Shown here in pieces: positions 26,338 to 34,860 of a DNA stretch of 64,000 nt. The first letter of the stretch is position 1; each line of letters begins with the position of its first letter. The notes beneath the pieces are model-generated. The model saw only the letters and a program-made list of their open reading frames with translations. It did no database searches and had not been told where the DNA came from. This DNA comes from Bacteroidaceae bacterium (GTDB lineage: Bacteria > Bacteroidota > Bacteroidia > Bacteroidales > Bacteroidaceae): contig JAFYYH010000008.1 in assembly GCA_017557635.1 (NCBI GenBank), positions 1 to 64,000 of the forward strand. The letters run 5' to 3'. The translations under genes were made by a program, and so were the position numbers.

Positions 26338-27051
26338 ATGAAACTGCGTACGCTGACATTAATTACGGTAACACTTCTGTTCCAGGCTGCACACGCGCAG
26401 TTCCTGAGCAGGAATACGCTGCCCGCTTTCTCCTCAAGCTGGGGAGCAAAAGTGGGATTCGCCGCTACCGCATCATATGTCACTGACGCATACATCAACG
26501 GGCACGAACTGACCGAGTATACCCAGGATACCCAAGTGGGTAATTTCTCGGCTTTCCTTCTCAGGCTCAACTCCAGAACCATCTTTCTCCAGACCGGTTT
26601 AGGTTTAAGCTGCAACAAGTCAAACTTCTCCATAGACCTGAACAGCTGGGATCCGGAGGCCGAGACCAAGAATGAAATGTCGTGTACCTACACCATGAAA
26701 TCATTGACCCTTCCGCTTCAGATGGGCTATCACATCGTGAACAGCCCTCCCTACTGCATGTCGGCCTACACAGGTCCGCGTTTCCGTTATACGCCCGACA
26801 AGTTCTATTCGGTTCAGTACAGCGGACTTGAACCTTACAATATCACCGACACCCCGATTGAACTCATAATGGGTTGGACCATCGGACTGAGCGTAAAGAT
26901 AGGAAGACAGTTCCTGGATTTTGAATACGAAGCAACCATCAATCCGGTTTCCGGGCCGATAACCGACCTGAGCAACAATGATCCCGCCACCGAATACAGG
27001 CTCAACAGACGAGTGGGCATTATGTCATTCTCATACGGAATACTGTTTTGA
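26338..27051 (+). CDS. Outer-membrane beta-barrel protein (PorT-like)
   Basis: 237 residues. A signal peptide (about 1-20, ...AAHAQ) is followed by alternating amphipathic strands of a small beta-barrel (for example [42 protein letters not shown]), ending in an aromatic residue (SYGILF). It fits the outer-membrane beta-barrel/PorT-like group but the function is not predictable. It lies 4 bp after pyrI and 28 bp before glyA, so it is transcribed with biosynthetic genes although it is an envelope protein. Confidence 0.75.
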   Translation: MKLRTLTLITVTLLFQAAHAQFLSRNTLPAFSSSWGAKVGFAATASYVTDAYINGHELTEYTQDTQVGNFSAFLLRLNSRTIFLQTGLGLSCNKSNFSIDLNSWDPEAETKNEMSCTYTMKSLTLPLQMGYHIVNSPPYCMSAYTGPRFRYTPDKFYSVQYSGLEPYNITDTPIELIMGWTIGLSVKIGRQFLDFEYEATINPVSGPITDLSNNDPATEYRLNRRVGIMSFSYGILF

Positions 27052-27079
27052 CAGAAAGAAAACCAACACTATAAAAAAA

Positions 27080-28360
27080 ATGAAAAGAGATCAAGAGATT
27101 TTTGACATCATCGAGCGCGAGCACCAGCGCCAGGCAAAAGGCATTGAGCTGATTGCCTCCGAGAACTTTGTAAGCGACCAGGTTATGCAGGCCATGGGTT
27201 CATGCCTGACCAACAAGTACGCCGAGGGTTATCCCGGCAAGCGTTATTATGGCGGTTGCGAGGTTGTCGACGAGGCTGAGAGCCTTGCCATTGCCCGTAT
27301 CAAGAAGCTGTTCGGTGCCGAGTACGCCAACGTACAGCCCCACTCAGGCGCACAGGCAAACGCAGCCGTTCTTCAGGCTGTCCTCATGCCGGGTGAAACC
27401 TTCATGGGTCTTAACCTTGCACATGGCGGTCACCTGTCACACGGTTCTGCAGTCAACTCATCAGGTATCCTCTACCACGCTGTAGGTTACGACCTGAATC
27501 CTGAGACCGGTCGTGTTGACTACGACAAGATGGAGCAGCTGGCACTTGAAGTAAAGCCCAAGCTCATCATCGGCGGCGGCTCTGCTTACTCACGCGAATG
27601 GGATTATGCACGTATGCGCAAGATCGCCGATATGGTAGGCGCTCTCCTCATGATAGATATGGCTCACCCCGCAGGACTTATCGCAGCCGGCCTGCTTGAG
27701 AACCCTGTAAAGTATGCCCACATCGTAACATCAACAACCCACAAGACACTGCGCGGTCCCCGTGGCGGTATCATCCTGCTGGGTAAGGACTTTGAGGATC
27801 CCCGCGGCCGCAAGACTCCCAAGGGCGAGACAAAGATGATGTCACAGCTCATTGACTCAGCCGTATTCCCCGGCACACAGGGCGGTCCTCTGGAGCACGT
27901 TATCGCTGCCAAGGCCGTTGCATTCGGCGAGGCTCTCCAGCCTGAGTTCAAGGAGTATCAGATCCAGGTTCAGAAGAACGCAAAGAAGCTGGCCGAGGAA
28001 CTGACCAAGCGCGGATTCACCATCGTATCAGGCGGTACAGACAACCACAGCATGCTGGTTGACCTGCGTTCCAAGTATCCCGACCTGACCGGTAAGGTTG
28101 CCGAGAAGGCTCTTGTTGCAGCCGATATCACCGCCAACAAGAACATGGTTCCGTTTGACTCACGCAGCGCTTTCCAGACTTCAGGTCTGCGTTTCGGTAC
28201 TCCCGCCATCACCACACGCGGTGCCAAGGAGGACATGATGGTAATCATTGCCGAGCTCATCGAGGAGGTTCTCAACGCTCCCGAGGACGAGGCAGTAATT
28301 GCAAAGGTACGTGCCCGTGTAAACGACATGATGAAGAACTATCCTATGTTCGCATATTGA
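27080..28360 (+). CDS. glyA: Serine hydroxymethyltransferase
   Basis: 426 residues, full length. A PLP enzyme that converts serine and tetrahydrofolate to glycine and methylene-tetrahydrofolate, the main one-carbon source for purines and thymidylate. The N-terminus has [13 protein letters not shown] Lys lies in [13 protein letters not shown]. It also has [15 protein letters not shown] and the C-terminal SGLRFGTPA. The ATG at 27080 gives the conserved N-terminus; an upstream in-frame Met lies inside the previous gene. A strong terminator follows. Confidence 0.97.
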   Translation: MKRDQEIFDIIEREHQRQAKGIELIASENFVSDQVMQAMGSCLTNKYAEGYPGKRYYGGCEVVDEAESLAIARIKKLFGAEYANVQPHSGAQANAAVLQAVLMPGETFMGLNLAHGGHLSHGSAVNSSGILYHAVGYDLNPETGRVDYDKMEQLALEVKPKLIIGGGSAYSREWDYARMRKIADMVGALLMIDMAHPAGLIAAGLLENPVKYAHIVTSTTHKTLRGPRGGIILLGKDFEDPRGRKTPKGETKMMSQLIDSAVFPGTQGGPLEHVIAAKAVAFGEALQPEFKEYQIQVQKNAKKLAEELTKRGFTIVSGGTDNHSMLVDLRSKYPDLTGKVAEKALVAADITANKNMVPFDSRSAFQTSGLRFGTPAITTRGAKEDMMVIIAELIEEVLNAPEDEAVIAKVRARVNDMMKNYPMFAY

Positions 28361-28378
28361 CAGTTTCCATATTATCAG

Positions 28379-28408
28379 AAAACCCGGCCGCCAGGTCGGG
28401 TTTTTTTA
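28379..28408 (+). terminator. Terminator of the pyrBI-glyA operon
   Basis: AACCCGGCC (28381-28389) pairs with GGTCGGGTT (28394-28402), with one G-T pair, followed by a run of T. Confidence 0.85.
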
Positions 28409-28419
28409 TTGCCGTACTG

Positions 28420-28451
28420 TTTGAATTATCAGATAAAAAAAACGAACTTTG
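28420..28451 (+). promoter_or_regulatory. Promoter of the pdxB-uxaE-uxaC unit
   Basis: TTTG (28420-28423), 20 bp, then GAACTTTG (28444-28451), one base off TAnnTTTG. Leader about 15 nt. Confidence 0.55.
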
Positions 28452-28472
28452 TAGAACCCATCACCCACCTGT

Positions 28473-29606
28473 ATGAAAGTAGTCTGCGATTCCGCCATCC
28501 CCTTCCTGAAAGGGGCACTCGAACCTTACTGCGAGGTATCATATGCCCGTGGCAGCGAAATCTGCAGCGAGATGGTCAAAGATGCCGATGCCCTGATAGT
28601 CAGAACCAGGACCAGATGCGATTCAAAACTGCTGGAAGGCTCCAAAGTGCGTTTTATCGCCACCGCCACTATCGGATATGACCATATTGACACAAAGTGG
28701 TGTGAATCGCACGGCATCAGATGGACCAATGCCCCCGGCTGTAACTCCTGGTCCGTCCAGCAGTACATCGGCTCCCTTTTGGTTACAATGTCCCGCACCC
28801 TGGGATTCAGTTTCAGGGAAAAGACCGTAGGCGTTGTCGGCGTAGGAAACGTGGGCAGCAAAGTGGCCCGTCTGGCGGTCCTGCTGGGATTCAGGGTGCT
28901 TCTCTGCGATCCGCCGCGCGCCCGCAAAGAGGGATCGGGCCAGTTCGTCTCATTGGATGAGATAATCAGCCGCAGCGACATAATCACCCTGCATGTTCCC
29001 CTGATCCGTGACGGAGAGGACGCCACCTTCCATATGTTTGATGACTCCAGGCTGGCCTCAATGAATCAGAACCAGATTCTGATAAACTCATCGCGGGGTG
29101 AAGTCGTGGACGGTGCAGCACTCAAAAACGCACTCGCACAGAAGAAGATTCTTGCCGCATCCCTTGATGTATGGGAGAATGAGCCGCAGATAGACCCGAA
29201 ACTGCTCTCACTGCTCTTTACCGGAACCCCTCACATAGCCGGATACTCCGTTGACGGCAAGGCCACAGGCACCACAATGAGTGTCCAGGCCTTAGGCAAG
29301 TTCTTTGATCTGCCCTGCCGTGACTGGGAGGTGACCGAGGTCCCCCAGTCAATACAGCCGTCGGAATTCAGTATCAACACCGCAGGCAAAACCCCACAGG
29401 AGGTATTGGCCGATGCCATCCTCCACACCTACGACATCAGGACCGATGACGCCGCCCTCAGGGCCTCTGTCGCCACGTTTGAGAAGCAGCGCTCCGACTA
29501 CCCCGTAAGAAGGGAGTTCCCCGCATTCAGCGTAAAACTTGAGAACGATGATACCGGCCGCTCCACCGTATTCCTGAGAGAAGCCGGATTCTACATAAAT
29601 GATTAA
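28473..29606 (+). CDS. pdxB: 4-phosphoerythronate dehydrogenase
   Basis: 377 residues. A D-2-hydroxyacid dehydrogenase of the PdxB branch of pyridoxal phosphate synthesis. Motifs are RTRTRCDSKLL, ATATIGYDHID, NAPGCNSWSVQQYI, the Rossmann glycines GVGNVGSKVA, SRGEVVDG (catalytic Arg) and the C-terminal HIAGYSVDGKATGTT with the active-site His. The C-terminal dimerisation domain (about 290-377) distinguishes it from other family members. PLP is the cofactor of GlyA encoded just upstream, though that operon ends in a terminator. Confidence 0.93.
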   Translation: MKVVCDSAIPFLKGALEPYCEVSYARGSEICSEMVKDADALIVRTRTRCDSKLLEGSKVRFIATATIGYDHIDTKWCESHGIRWTNAPGCNSWSVQQYIGSLLVTMSRTLGFSFREKTVGVVGVGNVGSKVARLAVLLGFRVLLCDPPRARKEGSGQFVSLDEIISRSDIITLHVPLIRDGEDATFHMFDDSRLASMNQNQILINSSRGEVVDGAALKNALAQKKILAASLDVWENEPQIDPKLLSLLFTGTPHIAGYSVDGKATGTTMSVQALGKFFDLPCRDWEVTEVPQSIQPSEFSINTAGKTPQEVLADAILHTYDIRTDDAALRASVATFEKQRSDYPVRREFPAFSVKLENDDTGRSTVFLREAGFYIND

Positions 29607-29621
29607 TCAAACCAAGAACAA

Positions 29622-30866
29622 ATGAAATTAGGCAAGTATTCCTTCGGTATAGGCGACCGTTTCTCACATGAGGGAAAAGCTCAGCTGGCAGCACTCATAG
29701 AGGGTGCAGGCAAGTATCCGTTTGAGTTTGTACCCGTCTGGAACAAGTCCAACCGTGAACATCAGATAATCGGCACAGAGCCCGCCGACACCCGTCGCGA
29801 GGCCGATGACGCCGTAATGGCCATGGGCTACGGCAAGCCCTACTTTGTGGATGCCGACCACATTAACATGAACAATGTGGACCGCTTCATAGACGCATCT
29901 GATTTCTTCACGATCGACGTTGCCGATTACATAGGAAAACCTGCCGATGCAGACTCTGTAAGCAAGTTCATAGAGAACAATCTCAAATACGCCGGTACCC
30001 TGAGCATCCCCGGTATTCAGGAACCGTTTAAGGTGAACCGAAGCCTGTTGGAGACATTGGCCGGAAAGTACCTCTTCGCAGCTCAGGAGGCAGGCCGTAT
30101 TTACAGGCACATAGCATCTAAGAAAGGTGCCGACAACTTTGTGACAGAGGTATCCATGGATGAGGTCGATGCACCCCAGACCCCCATTGAGATATTCTTC
30201 ATACTGAGCGCACTGGCACAGGAAAAGATACCTGCCCAGACCATCGCGCCCAAGTTCACCGGCCGTTTCAACAAGGGTGTGGAATACGTAGGCGACACCG
30301 CGCAGTTTGAAAAGGAGTTCCGCGAGGACCTGCTCGTGATCGACTTTGCCGTTAAGGAATTCGGCCTGCCCGAAGGACTCAAGCTCAGCATACACTCAGG
30401 CAGTGACAAGTTCTCGATCTACCCCATCATGGGCCGTCTCATCCGCCAGTATGACAAAGGCATACACATCAAGACCGCCGGCACCACATGGCTCGAGGAG
30501 AACATCGGACTTGCCCTGGCCGATGACCAGGCACTTGAGTTGGCCAAGAAGATCGCCATATCCGCACTGGGACGCATGGAGGAACTCTGCATCCCCTACG
30601 CCACCGTCATAGACATCAACCCCGCAAACCTGCCCACGGCTGAACAGATAGCATCATGGGACGGAAACCAGTATGCCCGCGCACTGCGTCACAACCAGCA
30701 GGATCCGCTCTACAACCCTGATTTCCGCCAACTTGTACACGTAAGTTACAAGATTGCCGCTGAGTTGGCTCCCGAGTTCTACGCAGCCCTGGAGCGCAAT
30801 GCCGATGTAGTTGCGGAGCAGGTCAAGGAGAACATACTTGACCGTCACATAGCGAGACTTTTCTGA
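29622..30866 (+). CDS. uxaE: Tagaturonate/fructuronate epimerase family protein (UxaE-like)
   Basis: 414 residues. It matches the UxaE family first described in Thermotoga, which interconverts D-fructuronate and D-tagaturonate, and its position directly before uxaC supports this. Recognisable stretches are YSFGIGDRFSHEGKAQL at the start, PYFVDADHINM and LSIHSGSDKFSIYP, with Asp and His residues that probably bind metal. It would let glucuronate and galacturonate share one downstream route. The gene begins 15 bp after pdxB. The family assignment is by recall of the family and by context, not a search. Confidence 0.75.
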   Translation: MKLGKYSFGIGDRFSHEGKAQLAALIEGAGKYPFEFVPVWNKSNREHQIIGTEPADTRREADDAVMAMGYGKPYFVDADHINMNNVDRFIDASDFFTIDVADYIGKPADADSVSKFIENNLKYAGTLSIPGIQEPFKVNRSLLETLAGKYLFAAQEAGRIYRHIASKKGADNFVTEVSMDEVDAPQTPIEIFFILSALAQEKIPAQTIAPKFTGRFNKGVEYVGDTAQFEKEFREDLLVIDFAVKEFGLPEGLKLSIHSGSDKFSIYPIMGRLIRQYDKGIHIKTAGTTWLEENIGLALADDQALELAKKIAISALGRMEELCIPYATVIDINPANLPTAEQIASWDGNQYARALRHNQQDPLYNPDFRQLVHVSYKIAAELAPEFYAALERNADVVAEQVKENILDRHIARLF

Positions 30867-30897
30867 ACTGATTATAAAACCTGATTAAATAACCTAT

Positions 30898-32307
30898 ATG
30901 ACTGACAAACCCTTCATTCATGAGAATTTCCTGCTGCAGTCAGAAACCGCACAGCACCTGTTCCATGATCACGCAAAGAAACTGCCCATCATTGACTACC
31001 ACTGCCATCTCAATCCGCAGGAGGTAGCAAGCGACCACAAGTTCCGCTCCATTACAGAACTGTGGCTGGGAGGTGACCATTACAAATGGCGTGCACTGCG
31101 TACCAACGGAGTGGCAGAGAAATTCATCACCGGCGATGCATCGGACTGGGACAAGTTCCAGAAATGGGCTGAAACCATGCCCTACTGCATGCGCAACCCG
31201 CTTTATCACTGGACGCATCTGGAGCTCAAGACATGCTTCGGCATTGACAAAGTCCTGAATCCCCAGACCGCCAAGGAGATATATGACGAGTGCAACGAGA
31301 AGCTGGCCAGCCCCGAGTTCAGTGCCCGCAATCTGATGCTGCACTACAACGTAGAGGCAGTATGCACCACCGATGACCCCGTGGATTCACTGGAATACCA
31401 CAAGCAGATACGCGAGAGCGGATTCAAGGTAAAGGTGCTGCCCACATGGCGACCTGACATGGCCATGACGGTAGAGAATCCCGCCGCATACCGCGACTAC
31501 ATTGACAAACTTGCAAAGGTGAGCGGTGTAAGCATCAACTGCTTTGACGACATTGTGAAAGCCCTTCTGGTTCGTCACAAATACTTTGAGGAGCAGGGAT
31601 GCCGCCTGAGCGACCACGGAATGGAGGAGTTCTATGCCGATGACTTCACGGCCAAGGAACTGGATGAGATATTCAGCAAGGTCTATGGCGGAACAGCTCT
31701 GAGTGATGCCGAAATCCGCAAGTTCAAGAGCGCCATGATGCTGGAATTCGGCAAGATGGATGCAGATACCGGATGGACCCAGCAGTTCCACTACGGCGTA
31801 ATCCGCAACCAGAATACCAAGATGTTCAAGCTGATAGGCAAGGATACCGGCTTCGACTCCATGGCACAGGTAATGACAGCCAAGGCCATGAACCGTTATC
31901 TGGACCGCCTCAACAGCATGGACAAGCTGACCAAGACCATCATCTACAACCTCAACCCGTCAGATTTTGAGATGGTAGGCACTACCATCGGCAACTTCCA
32001 GGACGGCAGCGTACCGGGCAAGATTCAGCTCGGCGCAGGCTGGTGGTTCCTGGATCAGAAGAACGGAATGGAGCAGCAGATGCAGGTTCTGAGTATGCTG
32101 GGACTGCTTTCCAGATTTGTAGGAATGCTTACAGACAGCCGTTCGTTCGTATCATATGCACGTCACGAGTACTTCCGTCGCATACTTTGCAATCTGATTG
32201 GAAATGATGTAGTTAACGGTGAGATTCCTTCATCCGAAATGCCCCGTATTGAGCAGATGATTGAAGACATTTCATATTTTAATGCAAAAAAATTCTTCAA
32301 TTTTTGA
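30898..32307 (+). CDS. uxaC: Glucuronate/galacturonate isomerase
   Basis: 469 residues, typical length. An amidohydrolase-fold aldose-ketose isomerase that converts D-glucuronate to D-fructuronate and D-galacturonate to D-tagaturonate, the first step of pectin- and glycan-derived hexuronate use. The N-terminal metal motif is DYHCHLNP. TTDDPVDSLEYH, VLPTWRPD, MDADTGWTQQFHYG and AGWWFLDQKNGMEQQM are further family motifs. It follows uxaE by 31 bp. The rest of the hexuronate pathway is not in the window. Confidence 0.96.
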   Translation: MTDKPFIHENFLLQSETAQHLFHDHAKKLPIIDYHCHLNPQEVASDHKFRSITELWLGGDHYKWRALRTNGVAEKFITGDASDWDKFQKWAETMPYCMRNPLYHWTHLELKTCFGIDKVLNPQTAKEIYDECNEKLASPEFSARNLMLHYNVEAVCTTDDPVDSLEYHKQIRESGFKVKVLPTWRPDMAMTVENPAAYRDYIDKLAKVSGVSINCFDDIVKALLVRHKYFEEQGCRLSDHGMEEFYADDFTAKELDEIFSKVYGGTALSDAEIRKFKSAMMLEFGKMDADTGWTQQFHYGVIRNQNTKMFKLIGKDTGFDSMAQVMTAKAMNRYLDRLNSMDKLTKTIIYNLNPSDFEMVGTTIGNFQDGSVPGKIQLGAGWWFLDQKNGMEQQMQVLSMLGLLSRFVGMLTDSRSFVSYARHEYFRRILCNLIGNDVVNGEIPSSEMPRIEQMIEDISYFNAKKFFNF

Positions 32308-32316
32308 TTATACTTT

Positions 32317-32324
32317 TAACTTTG
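32317..32324 (+). promoter_or_regulatory. -7 box of the fasciclin lipoprotein gene
   Basis: TAACTTTG matches TAnnTTTG and lies 10 bp beyond the uxaC stop. The leader to the ATG at 32374 is about 43 nt, and A/T-rich. Confidence 0.55.
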
Positions 32325-32373
32325 CGACCAACCTGTTATACTTATTTAAATATATAAGTTATTGTTTTGCTTT

Positions 32374-34467
32374 ATGAGAAAAAATAGATTTTTAGTCCTT
32401 TGTACTTTAATTGCGTTTGCATTAGGCACTTTTTCGCTGTCAGGTTGCTGGGACGAGCAACACCCCGGCACCTATTACACATTCACCGGCCAGACCGTAG
32501 GATCTGATCTTGCCGGAAGACCCGAGTACAGCGATTTCGTCAAGGTTCTTCAGAGAGCCGGAATCTGGAACAACCTCATCACTTACGGTAACAACACCTG
32601 CTTTGCACCGAACAACGATGCGATAGCACGGTTCATAGAGGAGCGTGAGGCTTTCGCCAGAAGGCTTGGCAAAGACGTAACCTACACTTGCGTGGAGGAC
32701 CTGCCCAAGGAAGATTGCGACACCCTGGCCTGGACCCATCTGCTTGACATCACCTGCTATTTAGGTGACCTGACACCCGGTCTGCTGCCCAAGGTGAATC
32801 TGAACGACCGTTTCATGATTCTCACCCTTGACTCTACCTATGAGATGATGTTGGGAGACAGCGCCGTTTTCCTTCAGAGACGCATCAACAACGCCATCGT
32901 AGAGGAAAAAGATGACTCATGTGAAAACGGAGTCGTACATTTCATAGACCGCTGCATTGATTTCGGCGGTGACTATGTATACGACCTGGTTGACAACGAC
33001 CCCAAGACTACCCTGTTCAGCAAGGCCCTGAAAGAGTGCGGTTTCCACAAATTACTCAGCGAATGGTATGACCTGAATTACAAGATTGGTGACGACTCAA
33101 TCCCTGGCGGCAATGGCGTAGCTCTGGTTTCAGCCGGTAACAATTACACAGTTTTCTATTGGGACAAGAGAAAGACCAACTTCACACTGCTTGTTCCTAC
33201 AGATTCCATCTTCAATCTGAACGGAATCTATACTTTACAGGATATGTTCACTCTGGCCAACTCCATCCATAATCCGGAGAATGATCTGCCCGACAGCATT
33301 CTGGCCAACTATGAACATCCCAAGAACCCGCTGTTCCAGTTCATGTCATACCATATCCTTCCGTTCCTGGTTGACCTTTCAAGAATTAACGGCCGAAAGG
33401 ATATCGTCAAGACCTACAACGCCAAGATTACCTTTCCCGAAGACTACTTTGAGACTTTCCTTCCCAAGAGTCTTATGAGAATCAGCACAAAACTGGACGG
33501 CAACAGCGAGCTTGACACCCGAAACGTTTACATCAACAGTAACATGTACCGTGTTGTTGACGGCAAGACCAATACTAAAATTCAGGGAAACGGAACGCTC
33601 AACTATAACCGCGCTTATGACAAAGGCATAAGGATTCTCACTGCCGAGGAGATGGACGTACCAAAATACGATGCATTGAACGGTGTCTATCATTATATTG
33701 ACGGAATTCTGAAATATGACAATAACGTACGCACCAATATTCTTGACCGCCGTCTGAGAATTGACTGCACCACCCTTTCACCTGACTTCATCACATCCGG
33801 TGCACGCCAGTACGACGCAAGCAATACCGGAATATCCAGATATGGAAGCGGATTCAAGGATCCCAAGAACTTCACTTCATATCATTCCGAGTACACATTG
33901 TCTGTACGAGCCCCGACGACTTCAAGCAGTTATGCATATGAAGGTGACGGCATTGACATCGAGGGTCAGTTTGACATGTATGTAAAGCTTCCGCCCGTTC
34001 CGCATGACGGAACATGGCAGCTCCGTCTGTCATATCGTTCAAACAGCCGTTGCGGTATCATACAGACCTACATCGCCAGCCTGCCCGTAGGACAGCAGGT
34101 GGAACGTACAGACTGGAAACCGCTTGGTCTGCCTATTGATCTTCGAGTTAACCTTACAGATCCTGTCGTAGGTTGGGTTGAAGATGGAGACCTGGAGAAT
34201 GATGCAGCCATCGAGGCATTGGACAAATCAATGAAGAACCGCGGATGGATGAAGGGTTCCAATGCTCAGAAGACCGCTACTGACATTATTCACCGTAATG
34301 TCGACACTATGGGACGTATTATACTTGCAACAGAATACATGACAAGCAATACTGATTACTACATTCGCTTCAAGCAGCTGCTTGATGACAGCAAGGCAGA
34401 GTTCCTGTTTGACTACATCGAACTTGTTCCGAAATCAGTATATGACTTTGATGAAGACAAGTATTAA
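32374..34467 (+). CDS. Fasciclin-domain lipoprotein
   Basis: 697 residues. The lipoprotein signal ends at Cys25 (lipobox LSGC), so the mature protein is probably outer-membrane anchored. A first fasciclin (FAS1) domain covers about 45-200 (YSDFVKVLQRAGIWNNL, TCFAPNNDAIARF, VHFIDRCID). A second, longer one covers about 215-455 (TTLFSKALKECGFHKLL, FTLLVPTDSIF, VYHYIDGIL). The C-terminal region (about 470-690) looks like a beta-sandwich and has no assignment from me. FAS1 domains mediate adhesion or glycan contacts. In Bacteroidetes such proteins often sit beside SusC/SusD pairs, but none is here. The TTG frame opening at 32362 was rejected in favour of the ATG. Confidence 0.85.
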   Translation: MRKNRFLVLCTLIAFALGTFSLSGCWDEQHPGTYYTFTGQTVGSDLAGRPEYSDFVKVLQRAGIWNNLITYGNNTCFAPNNDAIARFIEEREAFARRLGKDVTYTCVEDLPKEDCDTLAWTHLLDITCYLGDLTPGLLPKVNLNDRFMILTLDSTYEMMLGDSAVFLQRRINNAIVEEKDDSCENGVVHFIDRCIDFGGDYVYDLVDNDPKTTLFSKALKECGFHKLLSEWYDLNYKIGDDSIPGGNGVALVSAGNNYTVFYWDKRKTNFTLLVPTDSIFNLNGIYTLQDMFTLANSIHNPENDLPDSILANYEHPKNPLFQFMSYHILPFLVDLSRINGRKDIVKTYNAKITFPEDYFETFLPKSLMRISTKLDGNSELDTRNVYINSNMYRVVDGKTNTKIQGNGTLNYNRAYDKGIRILTAEEMDVPKYDALNGVYHYIDGILKYDNNVRTNILDRRLRIDCTTLSPDFITSGARQYDASNTGISRYGSGFKDPKNFTSYHSEYTLSVRAPTTSSSYAYEGDGIDIEGQFDMYVKLPPVPHDGTWQLRLSYRSNSRCGIIQTYIASLPVGQQVERTDWKPLGLPIDLRVNLTDPVVGWVEDGDLENDAAIEALDKSMKNRGWMKGSNAQKTATDIIHRNVDTMGRIILATEYMTSNTDYYIRFKQLLDDSKAEFLFDYIELVPKSVYDFDEDKY

Positions 34468-34485
34468 TTAACCCCTTATCTTACC

Positions 34486-34522
34486 ATAGCTCCGACAAAG
34501 TTTTGCCGGAGCTATTTTTTTT
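34486..34522 (+). terminator. Terminator of the fasciclin lipoprotein gene
   Basis: ATAGCTCCG (34486-34494) pairs with CGGAGCTAT (34507-34515), followed by seven T. Confidence 0.9.
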
Positions 34523-34543
34523 GTAAAAAATTAGGCAATTCGT

Positions 34544-34574
34544 TTTGGAGAACCGACAAAAAGGAGTACCTTTG
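34544..34574 (+). promoter_or_regulatory. Promoter of tRNA-Lys
   Basis: TTTG (34544-34547), 19 bp, TACCTTTG (34567-34574): a full match to the Bacteroidetes -33/-7 consensus. The -7 context is nearly identical to that of ppdK. Confidence 0.85.
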
Positions 34575-34599
34575 CATCGCTTTACGAAAAAGCAGTGAT

Positions 34600-34672
34600 G
34601 CGCGATTAGCTCAGTTGGTAGAGCAATTGACTCTTAATCAATGGGTCCAGGGTTCGAATCCCTGATCGCGTA
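34600..34672 (+). tRNA. tRNA-Lys (anticodon CTT)
   Basis: 73 nt without encoded CCA. The acceptor stem is GCGCGAT / ATCGCGT, with a G-U first pair. The D arm is GCTC...GAGC, the anticodon stem ATTGA / TCAAT with loop CTCTTAA (anticodon CTT, reading AAG), and the T arm CAGGG-TTCGAAT-CCCTG. All arms pair fully. The discriminator is A at 34672. A large inverted repeat begins inside its T arm. Confidence 0.96.
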
Positions 34673-34723
34673 CAAAAGAAGGAGGTCCAAAAGGCCTCCT
34701 TCTTTTGTACGCGCCAGGGATTC
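34656..34723. repeat. Inverted copy of the tRNA-Lys 3' end, with terminator core
   Basis: The tRNA 3' half and trailer (34656-34685) reappear inverted at 34695-34723. Twenty bases pair without a break (34667-34685 with 34695-34713, plus the T arm segment GAATCCCTG), with only one bulge and one mismatch between the blocks. The inner part, GAAGGAGG...CCTCCTTC followed by TTTT, would work as the tRNA terminator. The outer part copies acceptor and T-arm sequence and is not needed for that. Confidence 0.85.
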
Positions 34724-34727
34724 AGGG

Positions 34728-34815
34728 GACCTCTTTTTAGTTTACTATGTAAACACGCTCCCTACGGTCGCTTGGCGGCCCTCCGGGACCGCTCTCACCC
34801 TCCGGGTTCGCCCCA
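34728..34815 (+). repeat. Candidate 3'-end element, copy B
   Basis: It begins GACCTCTTTTTAGTTT, forms the hairpin GTTTAC-TAT-GTAAAC (about 34739-34753), then a GC-rich run with several short inverted arms (CGGTC...GACCG; CCC-TCC-GGG). The order and key words match copy A at 16979-17040. No convincing coding frame is present, although frames without stops exist because the run is GC-rich. Confidence 0.5.
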
Positions 34816-34821
34816 ATACGA

Positions 34822-34860
34822 AAAGAACCTGCGTTTTTTTGCTACGCAGGTTCTTTTTTT
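34822..34860. terminator. Bidirectional terminator before the WalJ-like gene end
   Basis: AAAGAACCTGCG (34822-34833) pairs with CGCAGGTTCTTT (about 34845-34856), with T runs on both strands. It ends within the stop codon of the leftward gene. Confidence 0.85.

Noticed and set aside
29664-30395. 243-residue frame opposite uxaE
   Set aside because: It mirrors the codon pattern of a clear gene on the other strand, a common artefact in this base composition.
34656-34723. Phage or island attachment site at tRNA-Lys
   Set aside because: Attachment duplications are direct repeats flanking an insertion; this is an inverted repeat with a 9-base loop and no integrase nearby.
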